Below, one piece after another: positions 9,276-18,824 of a DNA stretch of 64,000 nucleotides. Within the stretch, counting starts at the first letter, position 1, and each line of letters begins with the position of its first letter. Location: the NCBI RefSeq assembly GCF_014850975.1, contig NZ_JACXST010000001.1:744001-808000 (forward strand), written 5' to 3'. Position numbers and translations under genes: made by a program. The stretch comes from Methylomonas fluvii. Its GTDB lineage: Bacteria; Pseudomonadota; Gammaproteobacteria; Methylococcales; Methylomonadaceae. The notes beneath the pieces are model-generated. The model was not told the origin of the DNA. It searched no databases and was given only the letters and a program-made list of their open reading frames with translations.

Positions 9276-12200
9276 CTATCGTCTGGCCCCCAAAATCGCG
9301 TAGCAAACCGGTGTCAAAATCAAGCTGGCTGCCATACCGATCAACAGGCCGGCCGACAGCGACAAAGTCATCGGAATCAAGAACTGCGCTTGTTGACTGG
9401 TTTCTATCAGCGTCGGCAGGAAGCCGGCGAAGTTGGTTAGAAAAGCCAGCAATATCGGTCGAAAACGGGCAATACAGGCGGCGCTGATCAGGGTTTCCAC
9501 CGGCGTGTCGTCATCACCGTGCTGGCGGATGTAATCCAGCAGCACCAGGCTGTCGTTCACCACCACGCCGCTGGCGGCGATCATGCCCACCAACGACTCC
9601 ATCGACAAGGGCAGGCCAGCCGCCCAATGCGCCAGCACCGCGCCGCTCCAGGCCACCGGAGCGGCCAACAGAAAGATCAGCGGTTTGCTGTAGGATTTAA
9701 ACGGCACCGCGATCAAGGCATAGATCACCAACAACGCGATCAAGGTATTTTTGCCGAAGGCCGCCAGCATCGCTTCCTGTTCCTGGCGCTGCTGGCCGAT
9801 TTGCACATTCAAGCCGGGAAACGCCTGCTCCAGATGAGGCAAAGCACTGTTCTCCAACTCGGCGTAAATGCCGTTGACATCGGCCTTGGTCGGATCGACG
9901 CGGGCCTGCACCTTCAATACCCGATGCCGGTCTTCGCGAATCAGCCGGGAATAGCCTTGTTCCAACTTGATCTCGGCCAGATCGTTCAGCGGCACGCTGC
10001 TGCCGTTGGGTAGGCGTACCGGTTGTGCCTTCAACGCGTCCAGCGATTGCCGCTGTTCCAACGGATAGCGCACCATCACTTTCACTTCGCGGCGGCCGCG
10101 CAGGAAGCGGTGTACCTCCTCGCCATAATAACCCTGGCGGACTTGCTCGGCCAGTTGTTCCAGGCGCAAGCCCAGGCGCTCGGCTTCCGGCTTCAGCGCC
10201 AGCCGTACTTCCGGTTTGCCGGGTTCGGACGAGTCGATCACATCGTAAACGCCGGGAAAGGCTTCCAATGCCTGTTTAAGTTGCTCGGCGGCGGGTTGCA
10301 GCAGACTCGGGGCGCTGGCGCCCAGGCTCAAGTCGATGTCGTAAGGTACGTCGCCTTCCTTATAAATAAAATCGACCTTGCCGCGGCCGATGTCGCCGAT
10401 CCGTTGCCGCCAATCGCGGATGAATTGTTCCACTTTCAAGCGCCTGCGGCCTTCCGCCGAGAACTCCAGCCAGATGCCGGCGCCATGATCCCAGATCGCC
10501 GTTTCCACGCCGACGATGACGCTATTGTCGTTGGCATGGGCGGCGGCAACGCTATCGGCGGCGGGTTGACCGGTTTGCGCGACGCCGTCCAACTCGTCGC
10601 GCAACGCAAACAAGGCTTTTTCCACCTGGGTCGCCAAGGCTTGAGTCTCGCTGTACGGCGCGCTCTGCGGCAAGCGCATCGATACCCAGAAGCTGTCCTT
10701 GGTCACGTCGGGATTGATCGATTGCCGCACCCGGTCGCTGAGCACCAGCGCCGCGCAGATTGCCAACAGCGCGATGAACAAGGCCACGGTCAAATAGCGC
10801 CAGGCCAGCGCGGTTTCCAGCAAGGGGCGGTAAATCCGCTCGACAAAATGATCCAAGCCCCGATTCATGCGTTCGCGCAAGCGTTGTAAGCCGCCGGGCT
10901 TGGCTTCGGTGTCGATGTCGCCGACCAGATGCGACGGCAGAATCAGCAAGGCTTCCACCAGCGAAAACACCAGCGTCAATAGCATCACCAGGCAAATCGG
11001 CCGCATCATCTGTCCGGCCCAGCCGGGTAAAAACAGACCGGGCAAAAACGCCACCAATACGATCAAGACCGACAAGCCGACCGGCAGCGCGACTTCCCGC
11101 ACGCCGTTAATCGTGGCTTGCAGCGGCGACTCTCGGCCTTCGGTCTGCCGGCTATGCACGCTTTCGCCGATGATGATGGCGTCGTCCACTAAAATCCCCA
11201 TCGCCAACAGAAAGCCGAACAAGGACAGCATGTTCAGGGAAATATCCAGGGCCGGCATCAGCCAGAACGCGCCCAGCACCGAGGTGAAAATGCCGACGCC
11301 GGCCCACAGCGCCACCCGCAAGCGTAAGAACAAGGTCAGCACCAGACAGACCAGTACGAAACCGCTCAAGCCGTCTTCCAGCAAGGTGCCGATGCGCTCA
11401 TCGTAAGCTTGCGAATCGTCCCACCAGGTAATCAGGCGCAGGCCCTCCGGCAATTGCGCGCGCATCTCTTCGACATAGGCCTTGACCCGCCGCGCCACCG
11501 CGACGCTGTCTTGCTCGGTGTGAATCTCCCAACCCTGCGCGGTCTGGCCGTTGTGATGCCAGGTCCACAAGCGTTCTTCCAGACCATCCTTGATGGTGGC
11601 GATCTGATCCATGCGCACCCGGTTGCCGTCCGGCAAGGTCTTGACGATCAAGGCGCCGACCGCGTCGGCATCGCGGGCCCTGCCGTTGACCCGCAGTAAT
11701 AGCTCGCCGTCGGGATTTTTGATCAGGCCGCCCGGCAGATCTACCGAGGCCTTGCGCACCGCTTGCGCCACTTCGTCCAACGTCAGTTGGTATTTGCGCA
11801 ATTGTTGCGGTAACACTTCGATGTCGATTTCATAGGCCAGCTCGCCGTAATTGCGGGCTTTACTGACGCCGGGTATCGCCGCCAATTGTTCCTGAATCCG
11901 GTCGCCGTAGCGCTGCAGGGTGGCGGCATCGGTGGCGCCGTGCAAAGCCAGCCAGATCACGCCGTCGTCGTCCTCGCGGTTGGCCGGCAACACCTGGATT
12001 TTTTCCAATTGCTTCGGTAGGCGCGGAATGGCTTGTACCCGGCTTTGTAGAGTCGCCATCATCTGGTTGCGGTCGTGGTCCGGCAACACCTCCACATCGA
12101 TCTCGCAGGCACCGCCCCAAATTTCGACGTGCAGATGCTTGACGCCCGGCACGTCGTGGATGGCTTCCTCAATGGGTACGCACACCGATTCCTCGACTTC

Positions 12201-12392
12201 CGCCGGTCCGGCGCCCGGAAAAACCGTTTCGATATGAATTTTATGCGGGCTGAAACGCGGAAATACTTCCTTATCGACGCCGAGGATGCCCAGCACGCCG
12301 CCGGTCAGGATCAACAGCATCAACAAATTGGCCGCGACCGGATTGCCGGCAAACCAGGCCAATAGGCCTAAACGCTGGTTGGCTGATGTCAT
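9276..12392 (-). CDS. RND-family efflux transporter, inner-membrane pump
   Basis: A 1038-residue inner-membrane pump of the AcrB/MMPL-like RND superfamily. It shows the usual layout: TM1 near residue 15-35 (NPVAANLLMLLILTGGVLG), a first periplasmic porter region, TM2-6 with the proton-relay pair in GILVDDAIIIGES (about residue 400), a central amphipathic segment, a second porter region, and TM8-12 near the C-terminus (GVVVNDSLVLLDYIRQHG). It couples proton influx to export; the substrate cannot be deduced. It overlaps the adaptor gene by four bases and is the last gene of a three-gene operon. Confidence 0.92.
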   Translation of the reverse strand: MTSANQRLGLLAWFAGNPVAANLLMLLILTGGVLGILGVDKEVFPRFSPHKIHIETVFPGAGPAEVEESVCVPIEEAIHDVPGVKHLHVEIWGGACEIDVEVLPDHDRNQMMATLQSRVQAIPRLPKQLEKIQVLPANREDDDGVIWLALHGATDAATLQRYGDRIQEQLAAIPGVSKARNYGELAYEIDIEVLPQQLRKYQLTLDEVAQAVRKASVDLPGGLIKNPDGELLLRVNGRARDADAVGALIVKTLPDGNRVRMDQIATIKDGLEERLWTWHHNGQTAQGWEIHTEQDSVAVARRVKAYVEEMRAQLPEGLRLITWWDDSQAYDERIGTLLEDGLSGFVLVCLVLTLFLRLRVALWAGVGIFTSVLGAFWLMPALDISLNMLSLFGFLLAMGILVDDAIIIGESVHSRQTEGRESPLQATINGVREVALPVGLSVLIVLVAFLPGLFLPGWAGQMMRPICLVMLLTLVFSLVEALLILPSHLVGDIDTEAKPGGLQRLRERMNRGLDHFVERIYRPLLETALAWRYLTVALFIALLAICAALVLSDRVRQSINPDVTKDSFWVSMRLPQSAPYSETQALATQVEKALFALRDELDGVAQTGQPAADSVAAAHANDNSVIVGVETAIWDHGAGIWLEFSAEGRRRLKVEQFIRDWRQRIGDIGRGKVDFIYKEGDVPYDIDLSLGASAPSLLQPAAEQLKQALEAFPGVYDVIDSSEPGKPEVRLALKPEAERLGLRLEQLAEQVRQGYYGEEVHRFLRGRREVKVMVRYPLEQRQSLDALKAQPVRLPNGSSVPLNDLAEIKLEQGYSRLIREDRHRVLKVQARVDPTKADVNGIYAELENSALPHLEQAFPGLNVQIGQQRQEQEAMLAAFGKNTLIALLVIYALIAVPFKSYSKPLIFLLAAPVAWSGAVLAHWAAGLPLSMESLVGMIAASGVVVNDSLVLLDYIRQHGDDDTPVETLISAACIARFRPILLAFLTNFAGFLPTLIETSQQAQFLIPMTLSLSAGLLIGMAASLILTPVCYAILGARR

Positions 12393-13567
12393 TGGTCGGC
12401 TTCAGGCTGAGTTTCGACGGCGTTGACTTTCATGCCGGCCACCGGCACCGGCATTTCCGACACCACCACCCGTTCGCCGGCATTTAAACCAGCCTTGATG
12501 ACGACACGCTCGGCTTCCTGGCGCAGCACTTGCAGTTGGCGAATTTCCAAGCGTTGCTCGGCGTCGACCAGCTTGGCTTGTTGCAAGCCGTTCAATGCGC
12601 TGCGCGGCAGCGCAAACAGACCGTCGCGGCGCACGCCTTCGATCTCGGCTTGCACGAATAAACCGCTCAGCAAGGGTGGGCTATCCGAGGTTTCCCGGAA
12701 CGGCTCGGCGACTTGAGCGACCAGATAGAGCTGACCGCTGTTGTCGTCCAGCGCCGCTTCGCTGCGGACGATGCGGCCTTGCCAGCTTTGCGGTTTGCCG
12801 GCCAGTTCGGCGCGCAAGGTCGCCGCCGGCCAGAGGCCGGTCTTGGCGTTTTGCCCGAGAGGCAGTTCCAAGAAGGCCAGTTGCTCGGTGCCGATCGGCA
12901 GGCGTATTTCGGCGACGTCGCTGGCGTAAATGCGAGCCACGGCCGCGCCGGACTGAATATATTGCCCCAATCCGGCTTGCTTGTTCAGTACCCGGCCGGC
13001 AAACGGCGCCCGCAATTCGCAGCGGCCGCGGTTGAGTTTGGCCTTGGCCAGATCGGCTTCGGCGGCCTTGAGCTTGGCTTGTGCCTCGGCCAATTGCGGC
13101 TTACGCAGTGCCAACGCAGTAGGCTCGCCTTCGCCCAAGGCTTGCCATTCGCTGTGTGCCTGCTCGACTTGCGCCTGTTCGTTGATCAGCACCCGTTGGG
13201 CCTCGGCCAGTTGGGCTTCGGCGGCAACGATGGCGTAATCGTAATCGCGCGGGTCTATCGTCAGCAGCAATTCGTTGGCGGCGAAGAAACCGCCGGCGAC
13301 CATGGCCGGGTGGACTTGCACCAGCTTGCCGCCCACTTCGCTCACCAAATCGATAGTCTCGCGCGGCGCTACCACGCCTTGCGACATGACGTTCAGCCGC
13401 AGGCTTTGCGGCTCGGCGCGGACGACGTTGACCTTGGGAATGGTCGGTTCGGCGTTTTGCTGAACGGTTTGCGGCTTGCTGGCGATGATCGCCCAGGCCG
13501 TGCCGGCCGCCGCCAGTAACACCAGGACCGGTAACAGGATTTTTAAATTGAGTGTTTGCGGATTCAA
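12389..13567 (-). CDS. RND efflux periplasmic adaptor (membrane fusion protein)
   Basis: A 392-residue adaptor anchored by one N-terminal hydrophobic helix (ILLPVLVLLAAAGTAWAII, residues 10-28). A barrel-sandwich lipoyl half precedes a helical hairpin rich in Ala, Glu and Gln (residues 135-180), and the second lipoyl half follows (RCELRAPFAGRVLNKQAG). Beta-barrel and membrane-proximal domains end the protein. It bridges the pump and the outer-membrane channel. ATGA-type four-base overlaps join it to both neighbours, so the three proteins are made together. Confidence 0.92.
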   Translation of the reverse strand: MNPQTLNLKILLPVLVLLAAAGTAWAIIASKPQTVQQNAEPTIPKVNVVRAEPQSLRLNVMSQGVVAPRETIDLVSEVGGKLVQVHPAMVAGGFFAANELLLTIDPRDYDYAIVAAEAQLAEAQRVLINEQAQVEQAHSEWQALGEGEPTALALRKPQLAEAQAKLKAAEADLAKAKLNRGRCELRAPFAGRVLNKQAGLGQYIQSGAAVARIYASDVAEIRLPIGTEQLAFLELPLGQNAKTGLWPAATLRAELAGKPQSWQGRIVRSEAALDDNSGQLYLVAQVAEPFRETSDSPPLLSGLFVQAEIEGVRRDGLFALPRSALNGLQQAKLVDAEQRLEIRQLQVLRQEAERVVIKAGLNAGERVVVSEMPVPVAGMKVNAVETQPEADQ

Positions 13568-14967
13568 ACGCCACCGCCTAATGCCAGATAGAGGTTGATA
13601 CGATTGTTCAATAATTGCCGCTGTACGGCCAAATGCGCGCTTTGCGCATTGAGGGTGCTGCGGTAGCTGTCGAGTAAAGTCAGGATTTCGATCAAACCCT
13701 GTCGGTAGGAATACACCGCCAGCTTGCGGCTGGCCTCGGTTTGCTCGACGGCTTCGCGCAAGGCCTGTTCCTGGGTGCGGAGCCAGGCCTCGGCGGCCAG
13801 CGCTTGCTCTACCTCGCGAAAGGCGTTCAAGGCCACGCTTTGGTATTGGTTGAACGCTTCTTGGACTTTAGCCTGATTAAAGCGAATCTCGCCCTGCAGC
13901 CGGTCGCCGGTAAATAGCGGCTGGGCCAGGCCGGCGGCCAGATTCCAGGCTGCCGCGCGCGGATCGATGATCTCGGTCAAAGCCGCGCTGCTAGAGCCGC
14001 CGGCGCCGGTCAACGTCACGCGCGGCAGCAGGGCTTTTTCGGCGCTTTCCAAGCGCGAGTCGGCGGCCCGCAGGCGTTTGAACGCGGCGATGACGTCCGG
14101 GCGGCGTTCCAATAACTCGGCCGGCAAGCCGGCGCTCAAGGTTTCCGGCGGCTGTGGTAAGTGGAATGTAGCATCGAATTCAGTCGCCCCCTCTTGCCCG
14201 TTCCCCGGATACCGGCCCAGCAAGGTTTGCAGGCGCTTGCCGATTAACTGCGCATCGTTTCTAGCCTGGGCCAGCTGCGCTTGGGCATTCGCCAGATCGG
14301 TCAGCACCAAGCGCAAATCCAGGCCGCGGGTCAAACCCCGGTTGAAACGGCCGCGCACCAGATCGACAATGGTGCCGCGGTCTTTGACCGACTGTGCCGC
14401 CACCGTCGCTTGCAATTGCGCTTCAGTGAATTCGAAATAGGCTTGGGCAATCCGCGCGGCCAGCGATAATTGCGCGGCGCGATAATCGTCGCCAGTTGCT
14501 TCGGCTTCGGTTTCCGCCGCTTGTTGTCCGGCCTTGATCCGGCCCCAGACATCCAGCTCCCAGCTCAGGTTGAACAGTGCCGTAAACGCGCCGGATTCGC
14601 TGCTTTCGCCACCCACATTGGACTTTGCGCGTTGATAGACTGGTGTTAACGACAGTTGCGGCCAACGGCCGGAACCGGCGATAACCGCTTGTTCGCGCGC
14701 CGCATCAACACGGGCCGCGGCACTTTTTAAATCAAAGTTATCGGCCAGGCCGCTACTTACCAAGCCCGTCAGATGCTCATCATTAAAAGCGGCCAACCAG
14801 CCCGTTGCGGCGGCTTCGGCAAAATGGCCGTTGCTGCTCCAGCGTGGTGGTGTCTGAAAAGCCAAAGCATGTGGGTCCCGAGGCGCGGGCGATTCGCAGC
14901 CAACGGCCCACAGCGCCGATAGAGCTGACAAAATCCATAACATCGGGCGACAAGGTTTGGCGGGCAT
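13564..14967 (-). CDS. Outer-membrane efflux lipoprotein, NodT/OprM type
   Basis: A 467-residue TolC-superfamily channel subunit. Residues 1-24 are a signal peptide with lipobox AVGC. Two long repeated helical regions follow, with NFDLKSAAARVDAAREQ near residue 98 and ERRPDVIAAFKRLRAADSRL near residue 287, the latter a typical RND-OMF signature. It forms the trimeric exit duct for the pump encoded by the next two genes. As first gene of the operon its promoter must lie in 14968-15285, opposite the start of the MTHFR-like gene. Confidence 0.92.
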   Translation of the reverse strand: MPAKPCRPMLWILSALSALWAVGCESPAPRDPHALAFQTPPRWSSNGHFAEAAATGWLAAFNDEHLTGLVSSGLADNFDLKSAAARVDAAREQAVIAGSGRWPQLSLTPVYQRAKSNVGGESSESGAFTALFNLSWELDVWGRIKAGQQAAETEAEATGDDYRAAQLSLAARIAQAYFEFTEAQLQATVAAQSVKDRGTIVDLVRGRFNRGLTRGLDLRLVLTDLANAQAQLAQARNDAQLIGKRLQTLLGRYPGNGQEGATEFDATFHLPQPPETLSAGLPAELLERRPDVIAAFKRLRAADSRLESAEKALLPRVTLTGAGGSSSAALTEIIDPRAAAWNLAAGLAQPLFTGDRLQGEIRFNQAKVQEAFNQYQSVALNAFREVEQALAAEAWLRTQEQALREAVEQTEASRKLAVYSYRQGLIEILTLLDSYRSTLNAQSAHLAVQRQLLNNRINLYLALGGGV

Positions 14968-15285
14968 TAGGTCGGGATAGGGCGGGAATGGCAGAATAAA
15001 TCCGATGAATAGAGGCGGCTATTGAGTAAGACGTTCAAGCCGGCCAAATCCCCACCGCAAGCGAAAAATAATAGAGGCAAACCAATCGCAGGGACAGCTT
15101 GGGGTCAACATAAGTGCGCAACGAACCCGCCGGGGCGAATTTATGCCACCTCTTGGCGCTTAGGCTGCTTTAGCCAAACCAAAGAAATCCGCCATGTCCA
15201 CCGGGCTTTGTTTTTACTGCGTTACAATCCATACTTTGCGCATCGCGTTCGTTTCCCGTCAATTCTTTAACTACCCAGCCACACG
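14968..15285. promoter_or_regulatory. Divergent intergenic region, no gene recognised
   Basis: This stretch of 318 bases separates the divergently transcribed efflux operon and MTHFR-like gene and must carry both promoters. A short plus-strand frame (15022-15270) has no ribosome-binding site or conserved content and I treat it as chance. No regulator gene is adjacent to the pump operon. Confidence 0.45.
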
Positions 15286-16029
15286 ATGAATATTTCGTTT
15301 GAAATCGTCCCTCGCAGCCTAGAGGCCTTCGACCAGCAATACGGCTTTGTGCAAACTCTGGACAAAGGGATCAACATCATTAATGTCCCGGACATCCAAC
15401 GCTTCGATACCCGCAGCTGGGAGTTGGCGACCCGCGTCGATCGAAGCAAATACCGGTTTATTCCGCATTTCCGCGCGATAGACTTCAAAATCGAAAGCGG
15501 CGAACTCTACCGCGTCATCGAAGAATATGCGCTGGACAGCGTGTTGTTGGTGTCCGGCGATCCGCCGGAAGGTTTGAAGCGGTCGTTTTACAATACCGAT
15601 GTGGTGGATTTGATTCGGGCCGTGCGCCAGCGTTTCCCCAGTCTACATATTTATGCCGGCTTCGACCCGCATCGCAGCGGCGTTCAGGATGAATGCGATT
15701 ACGTCCAGCGCAAGGTCGATGCCGGCGCCGGCGGCTTTTTCTCCCAGCCTTTCTACGACAGCCGCATGATCGACATCTACGCCGAGCACATGCAAGACCT
15801 GGAAACCTATATCGGCATCAGCCCGATCACCAGCAAGGCCTCAATGAACTATTGGGAAGTAAAGAATAAGGTGAAGTTTCCGAAGAGTTTTCGGCCGGAT
15901 TACGACTGGAACGTCGAGTTTGCCAATGGCGTGATTGCCTCGGCGGCGGCGAATGGCTTGAATGTCTATTTCATGCCGATACGGATTGATTTGGCGCGGT
16001 ATTTTGGCGAGATTAAATTGGGCGAGTGA
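15286..16029 (+). CDS. Methylenetetrahydrofolate reductase-like protein
   Basis: A 247-residue TIM-barrel protein resembling the MetF/MTHFR family: FEIVPRSLEAF at the start (where MetF has FEFFPP), LLVSGDPPEG near residue 87, YAGFDPHRSG, the segment KVDAGAGGFFSQPFYD near residue 143 and GISPITSKASMNYW. It is shorter than canonical MetF (about 290 residues) and lacks some of its loops. It may therefore act on another one-carbon folate reaction, which would suit a methylotroph. It is transcribed alone, divergently from the efflux operon, and ends at a hairpin. Confidence 0.75.
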   Translation: MNISFEIVPRSLEAFDQQYGFVQTLDKGINIINVPDIQRFDTRSWELATRVDRSKYRFIPHFRAIDFKIESGELYRVIEEYALDSVLLVSGDPPEGLKRSFYNTDVVDLIRAVRQRFPSLHIYAGFDPHRSGVQDECDYVQRKVDAGAGGFFSQPFYDSRMIDIYAEHMQDLETYIGISPITSKASMNYWEVKNKVKFPKSFRPDYDWNVEFANGVIASAAANGLNVYFMPIRIDLARYFGEIKLGE

Positions 16030-16050
16030 CCAAGCGATTGGTTCCCTTGA

Positions 16051-16070
16051 GTTCCCGCTTTCGCGGGAAC
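16051..16070. terminator. Bidirectional stem-loop between convergent genes
   Basis: GTTCCCGC-TTTC-GCGGGAAC is a perfect 8-bp stem with a four-base loop, 21 bases past the MTHFR-like stop and 30 bases from the trpC stop. The position between two converging genes fits a shared terminator; no long T-run is present on either side. Confidence 0.7.
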
Positions 16071-16099
16071 CAATACGAGAAGAATCTGTATCTTTTTCT

Positions 16100-16897
16100 C
16101 TAAAAAAACAACTCACGCATTTTTTTGCCTGGCGATTCGGCACGCATAAACACTTCGCCGACCAGGAAGGTGTAGATGCCGTTGTCCTGCATCAATTTCA
16201 CATCGGCCGGGGTGTGGATGCCACTTTCGGTGACGATCAACTTGTCGGCCGGGAGGGTGTTTTTCAAATCCAGCGTGGTTTGCAAGGACACGTCAAAAGT
16301 ACGTAGGTTGCGGTTGTTGATGCCTATCATATTCGTGTTGAGCTTTAGCGCCCGTTCCAGCTCCTCCGCGTCGTGCACTTCGGTCAACACGTCCATGCCC
16401 AGGCCGGTGGCGGTGTCGGCCAGTTCCTTCAGCATCGCGTCGTCCAGTGCGGCGACAATCAGGAGGATGCAATCCGCACCCAGTGCGCGCGATTCGTGGA
16501 TTTGATACGGATCGATCATGAAGTCCTTGCGAATCGCCGGCAGCGGGCAATTTTGCCGCACCATTTGCAGATTGGCTTCCGAACCCTGGAAAAACTCCTT
16601 GTCGGTCAGCACCGACAAACAGGTCGCGCCGCTGAACGCATAATCGACGGCGATTTCTACCGGCTTGAAGTTCTCGCGGATCACGCCCTGGCTGGGCGAG
16701 GCCTTCTTAATTTCGGCGATGATAGCCGGCTTTTTCTGATCGGCTTTGCTGCGCAACGCCGAATAAAAGCCGCGTGGGCCTTGCACGGTGCCGGCCAATT
16801 CTTCCAGCAGCGACAACGGCGTATTGCTTTTGCGGCGGGCTACTTCTTCGGCTTTTTTGGCAAGGATGGTTTTTAGGATGTCGGGTGTGTCGGTCAT
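16100..16897 (-). CDS. trpC: Indole-3-glycerol phosphate synthase
   Basis: A 265-residue TIM-barrel enzyme that closes the indole ring of carboxyphenylaminodeoxyribulose phosphate, the fourth step of tryptophan synthesis. It has the N-terminal [33 protein letters not shown] with the catalytic lysine, [23 protein letters not shown] and [11 protein letters not shown]. Its natural partner trpD lies 2.5 kb upstream on the same strand, separated by an orphan nuclease and a toxin-antitoxin pair, so the ancestral trpD-trpC junction has been opened. Confidence 0.95.
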   Translation of the reverse strand: MTDTPDILKTILAKKAEEVARRKSNTPLSLLEELAGTVQGPRGFYSALRSKADQKKPAIIAEIKKASPSQGVIRENFKPVEIAVDYAFSGATCLSVLTDKEFFQGSEANLQMVRQNCPLPAIRKDFMIDPYQIHESRALGADCILLIVAALDDAMLKELADTATGLGMDVLTEVHDAEELERALKLNTNMIGINNRNLRTFDVSLQTTLDLKNTLPADKLIVTESGIHTPADVKLMQDNGIYTFLVGEVFMRAESPGKKMRELFF

Positions 16898-17018
16898 GTT
16901 TCTTGTTTAGTTTGTGTCGCTGTCGCGACGGTTATTTTAAAGTCGGGTTCACGAAACACATCCGTGTGTTTTGTCCTACGGATGCTTCGCATGCAAATCG
17001 GCTATCCTGCCGATTTGT

Positions 17019-17115
17019 CGGCCCGACAGCCGAGATACTTTCTTTTGTTTGGCCAAAAGAAAGTATCCAAAGAAAAAGCCACCCCGATGCCGCTTATTTC
17101 CTGCGCGCCGGAGGG
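17019..17115 (+). repeat. Palindromic repeat, copy A of an inverted pair
   Basis: Positions 17019-17093 match the reverse complement of 18681-18755 with about three differences, and weaker similarity continues to about 17115. Inside lies a 14-bp palindrome, GATACTTTCTTTTG / CAAAAGAAAGTATC, at 17034-17067. Together the two copies bracket the HsdR_N-type gene. The element may act as a bidirectional terminator or belong to a small REP/MITE family. Confidence 0.8.
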
Positions 17116-17267
17116 GGAGAAAACCATCCCGGAATTAAAAGTCGCTTGGTCTGCAAATCAGGTAGCCTGGATGTAGTGAAAAGAAATCGAGGTTTTGATG
17201 GCTTTGATTACCTGGATTCCGCTACGCTTAATCCAGGCTTTTAATATTAATGGCTAAGTAGTATTGA

Positions 17268-18338
17268 TTAAGATTCGCCAACTTTTTCATAATCATCTAT
17301 TACTTTGAGAATCTGATCCGTATATTGATATATATCATCAACCTCAATGATCGGGATTCTCTCACCACTTCTACCGAGCTCTATATATTTTTTGGATGCA
17401 TTAAAGTGCAGTCTACATATTGGCTTTCTATTGTTATCGTCAAGCAAAATTCCACAATAGCTTTTAGTGTCTCTCATTACAATACGATCAAGCTTTATCG
17501 CTTGCCGTGCAATTGCTTTCACAATTAGAAAGCCATCTGTTTCTTCTTGAGTTGTTATGACGTCTTGTTTTTCGTCTATAGGAGCGTTTGCAGGTTCTGG
17601 GTCTGGCTGTGGGGCTTTGATTTGTGGTTGCGACAGGGCCGATTTCAAGCGTAAGTTAATTCTATTGTTGATGAATTCGTTAAGCCCCTCTTTTACCAAT
17701 TTACTAAATAATTCAATAATGGGTTGAGTAGCTCTTCCAGTGTATATTTGAGAGACAAAGAACTTTACAAGTGCGTCGGAAGGGGCTTCTGCTTCACGTT
17801 CTAGGCATTTAATCAATTCGCCTTTATATTTTAGGGAGCTAGCCGTAGTGAGAATATCGGTTAGCGAAAAATTGCTTTTAGCAAACTTTTTTAATTCCTC
17901 AATATGATTGTCGCCAATATCACGTATATCTATTTCAAAAAACGGCTTTTCATCCATTTTATTTGGCTCTTCAATGTCCGAATAAAACTGATAAATCAAT
18001 CCATTTGTTAATACGCCGAAGCGAGCTGCCGACGTATGAAAATACCGATATAGTTGAGATGCATGTTCGTTTTGTAAATTCGCACCACAATGTTTACATT
18101 CAAAAAGCATGATAATTTGATCATCCTTTTTAATAGCATAATCAACTTTTTCACCTTTCTTAATGCCTACATCAGCGGTAAACTCCGGAATTACTTCTGA
18201 TGGGTTGAATATATCGTAACCGAGTGCAGCTATAAACGGCATTATTAGAGCATTTTTTGTCGCCTCCTCCGTTTGTATGTTTGCTGCTTGCTTATCGTAA
18301 CGATTGGCAATTTCCTTTATTTTGTCGATTAAGTCCAT
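17268..18338 (-). CDS. Orphan nuclease-like protein with HsdR_N-type domain
   Basis: A 356-residue protein. Residues 20-160 resemble the N-terminal nuclease domain of type I restriction subunits: KVDYAIKKDDQIIMLFECKH has the D-x(n)-ExK pattern of the PD-(D/E)XK fold, and FHTSAARFGVLTNG follows as in HSDR_N_2 proteins. No helicase domain, methylase or specificity subunit is nearby, so it is not a full type I system. The C-terminal 90 residues (FLIVKAIARQAI onward) resemble a small accessory domain often found with such orphans. The base composition is clearly more A+T-rich than trpC or trpD, and inverted repeats flank it, both signs of acquisition. Confidence 0.7.
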   Translation of the reverse strand: MDLIDKIKEIANRYDKQAANIQTEEATKNALIMPFIAALGYDIFNPSEVIPEFTADVGIKKGEKVDYAIKKDDQIIMLFECKHCGANLQNEHASQLYRYFHTSAARFGVLTNGLIYQFYSDIEEPNKMDEKPFFEIDIRDIGDNHIEELKKFAKSNFSLTDILTTASSLKYKGELIKCLEREAEAPSDALVKFFVSQIYTGRATQPIIELFSKLVKEGLNEFINNRINLRLKSALSQPQIKAPQPDPEPANAPIDEKQDVITTQEETDGFLIVKAIARQAIKLDRIVMRDTKSYCGILLDDNNRKPICRLHFNASKKYIELGRSGERIPIIEVDDIYQYTDQILKVIDDYEKVGES

Positions 18339-18433
18339 AGCAACTCCTTTTCTCCAAATTTAGATTATTGTTTTAATTTCACTATTATCACTTTATAACC
18401 CGTATAAATATACTACGCATGAACTAAGCACAT

Positions 18434-18474
18434 CGGTCGCGAACGATGCGCCTCCTAACGTCGGCAGCATCCTA
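18434..18474 (+). repeat. Dispersed short repeat, copy 1
   Basis: CGGTCGCGAACGATGCGCC followed within a few bases by TCGGCAGCATCCTA. Related copies occur at 58561-58600 and 61121-61160. The function is unknown; the other two copies lie next to insertion debris. Confidence 0.6.
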
Positions 18475-18558
18475 CATTAGAACACTTACCCAAGCTTCGA
18501 AAATTATCTGCCGCCTTTAGTTTTCAAGGCGCGAGGTTGGTCCCCTATGCCGCGCCGA

Positions 18559-18669
18559 GCACCGGAGAGTTTGGGCGGATAAGCCCGAAGGGGCGACGCA
18601 TGGATGCGTCGCGTTGCATGTAGGGGCTGGGAAGCCCCTTCAGGCAACCCCGCTCAAACTCTCCGGTGC
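18559..18669. repeat. Long imperfect hairpin
   Basis: GCACCGGAGAGTTTG at 18559-18573 and its exact complement at 18655-18669 form a 15-bp stem around an 81-base interior that itself contains short palindromes. It directly adjoins repeat copy B and may be part of the same mobile or regulatory unit. Confidence 0.65.
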
Positions 18670-18680
18670 GCAGGATCAAA

Positions 18681-18755
18681 GCGGCATCGGGGTGGCCTTT
18701 TCTTTGGATACTTTCTTTTGGCCAAGCAAAAGAAAGTATCTCGGCTGTCGGGCCG
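18681..18755 (-). repeat. Palindromic repeat, copy B of an inverted pair
   Basis: Inverted copy of 17019-17093 with about three differences. It contains the perfect palindrome GATACTTTCTTTTG-GCCAAG-CAAAAGAAAGTATC. It lies 70 bases beyond the stop of the BrnA-like gene and may end that transcript. Confidence 0.8.
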
Positions 18756-18824
18756 AGACCCGACATTAAAACAAACCCGTCGCGACAGCGACACAACACC
18801 CCAAGAATTTCCGGCGCTATTGAT

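Noticed and set aside
15022-15270. Plus-strand frame upstream of the MTHFR-like gene
   Set aside because: No ribosome-binding site, basic low-complexity content, no recognisable fold.
16898-17267. A tRNA or small RNA gene as integration target between trpC and the nuclease
   Set aside because: No cloverleaf or CCA end could be found; the only structure is the palindromic repeat.
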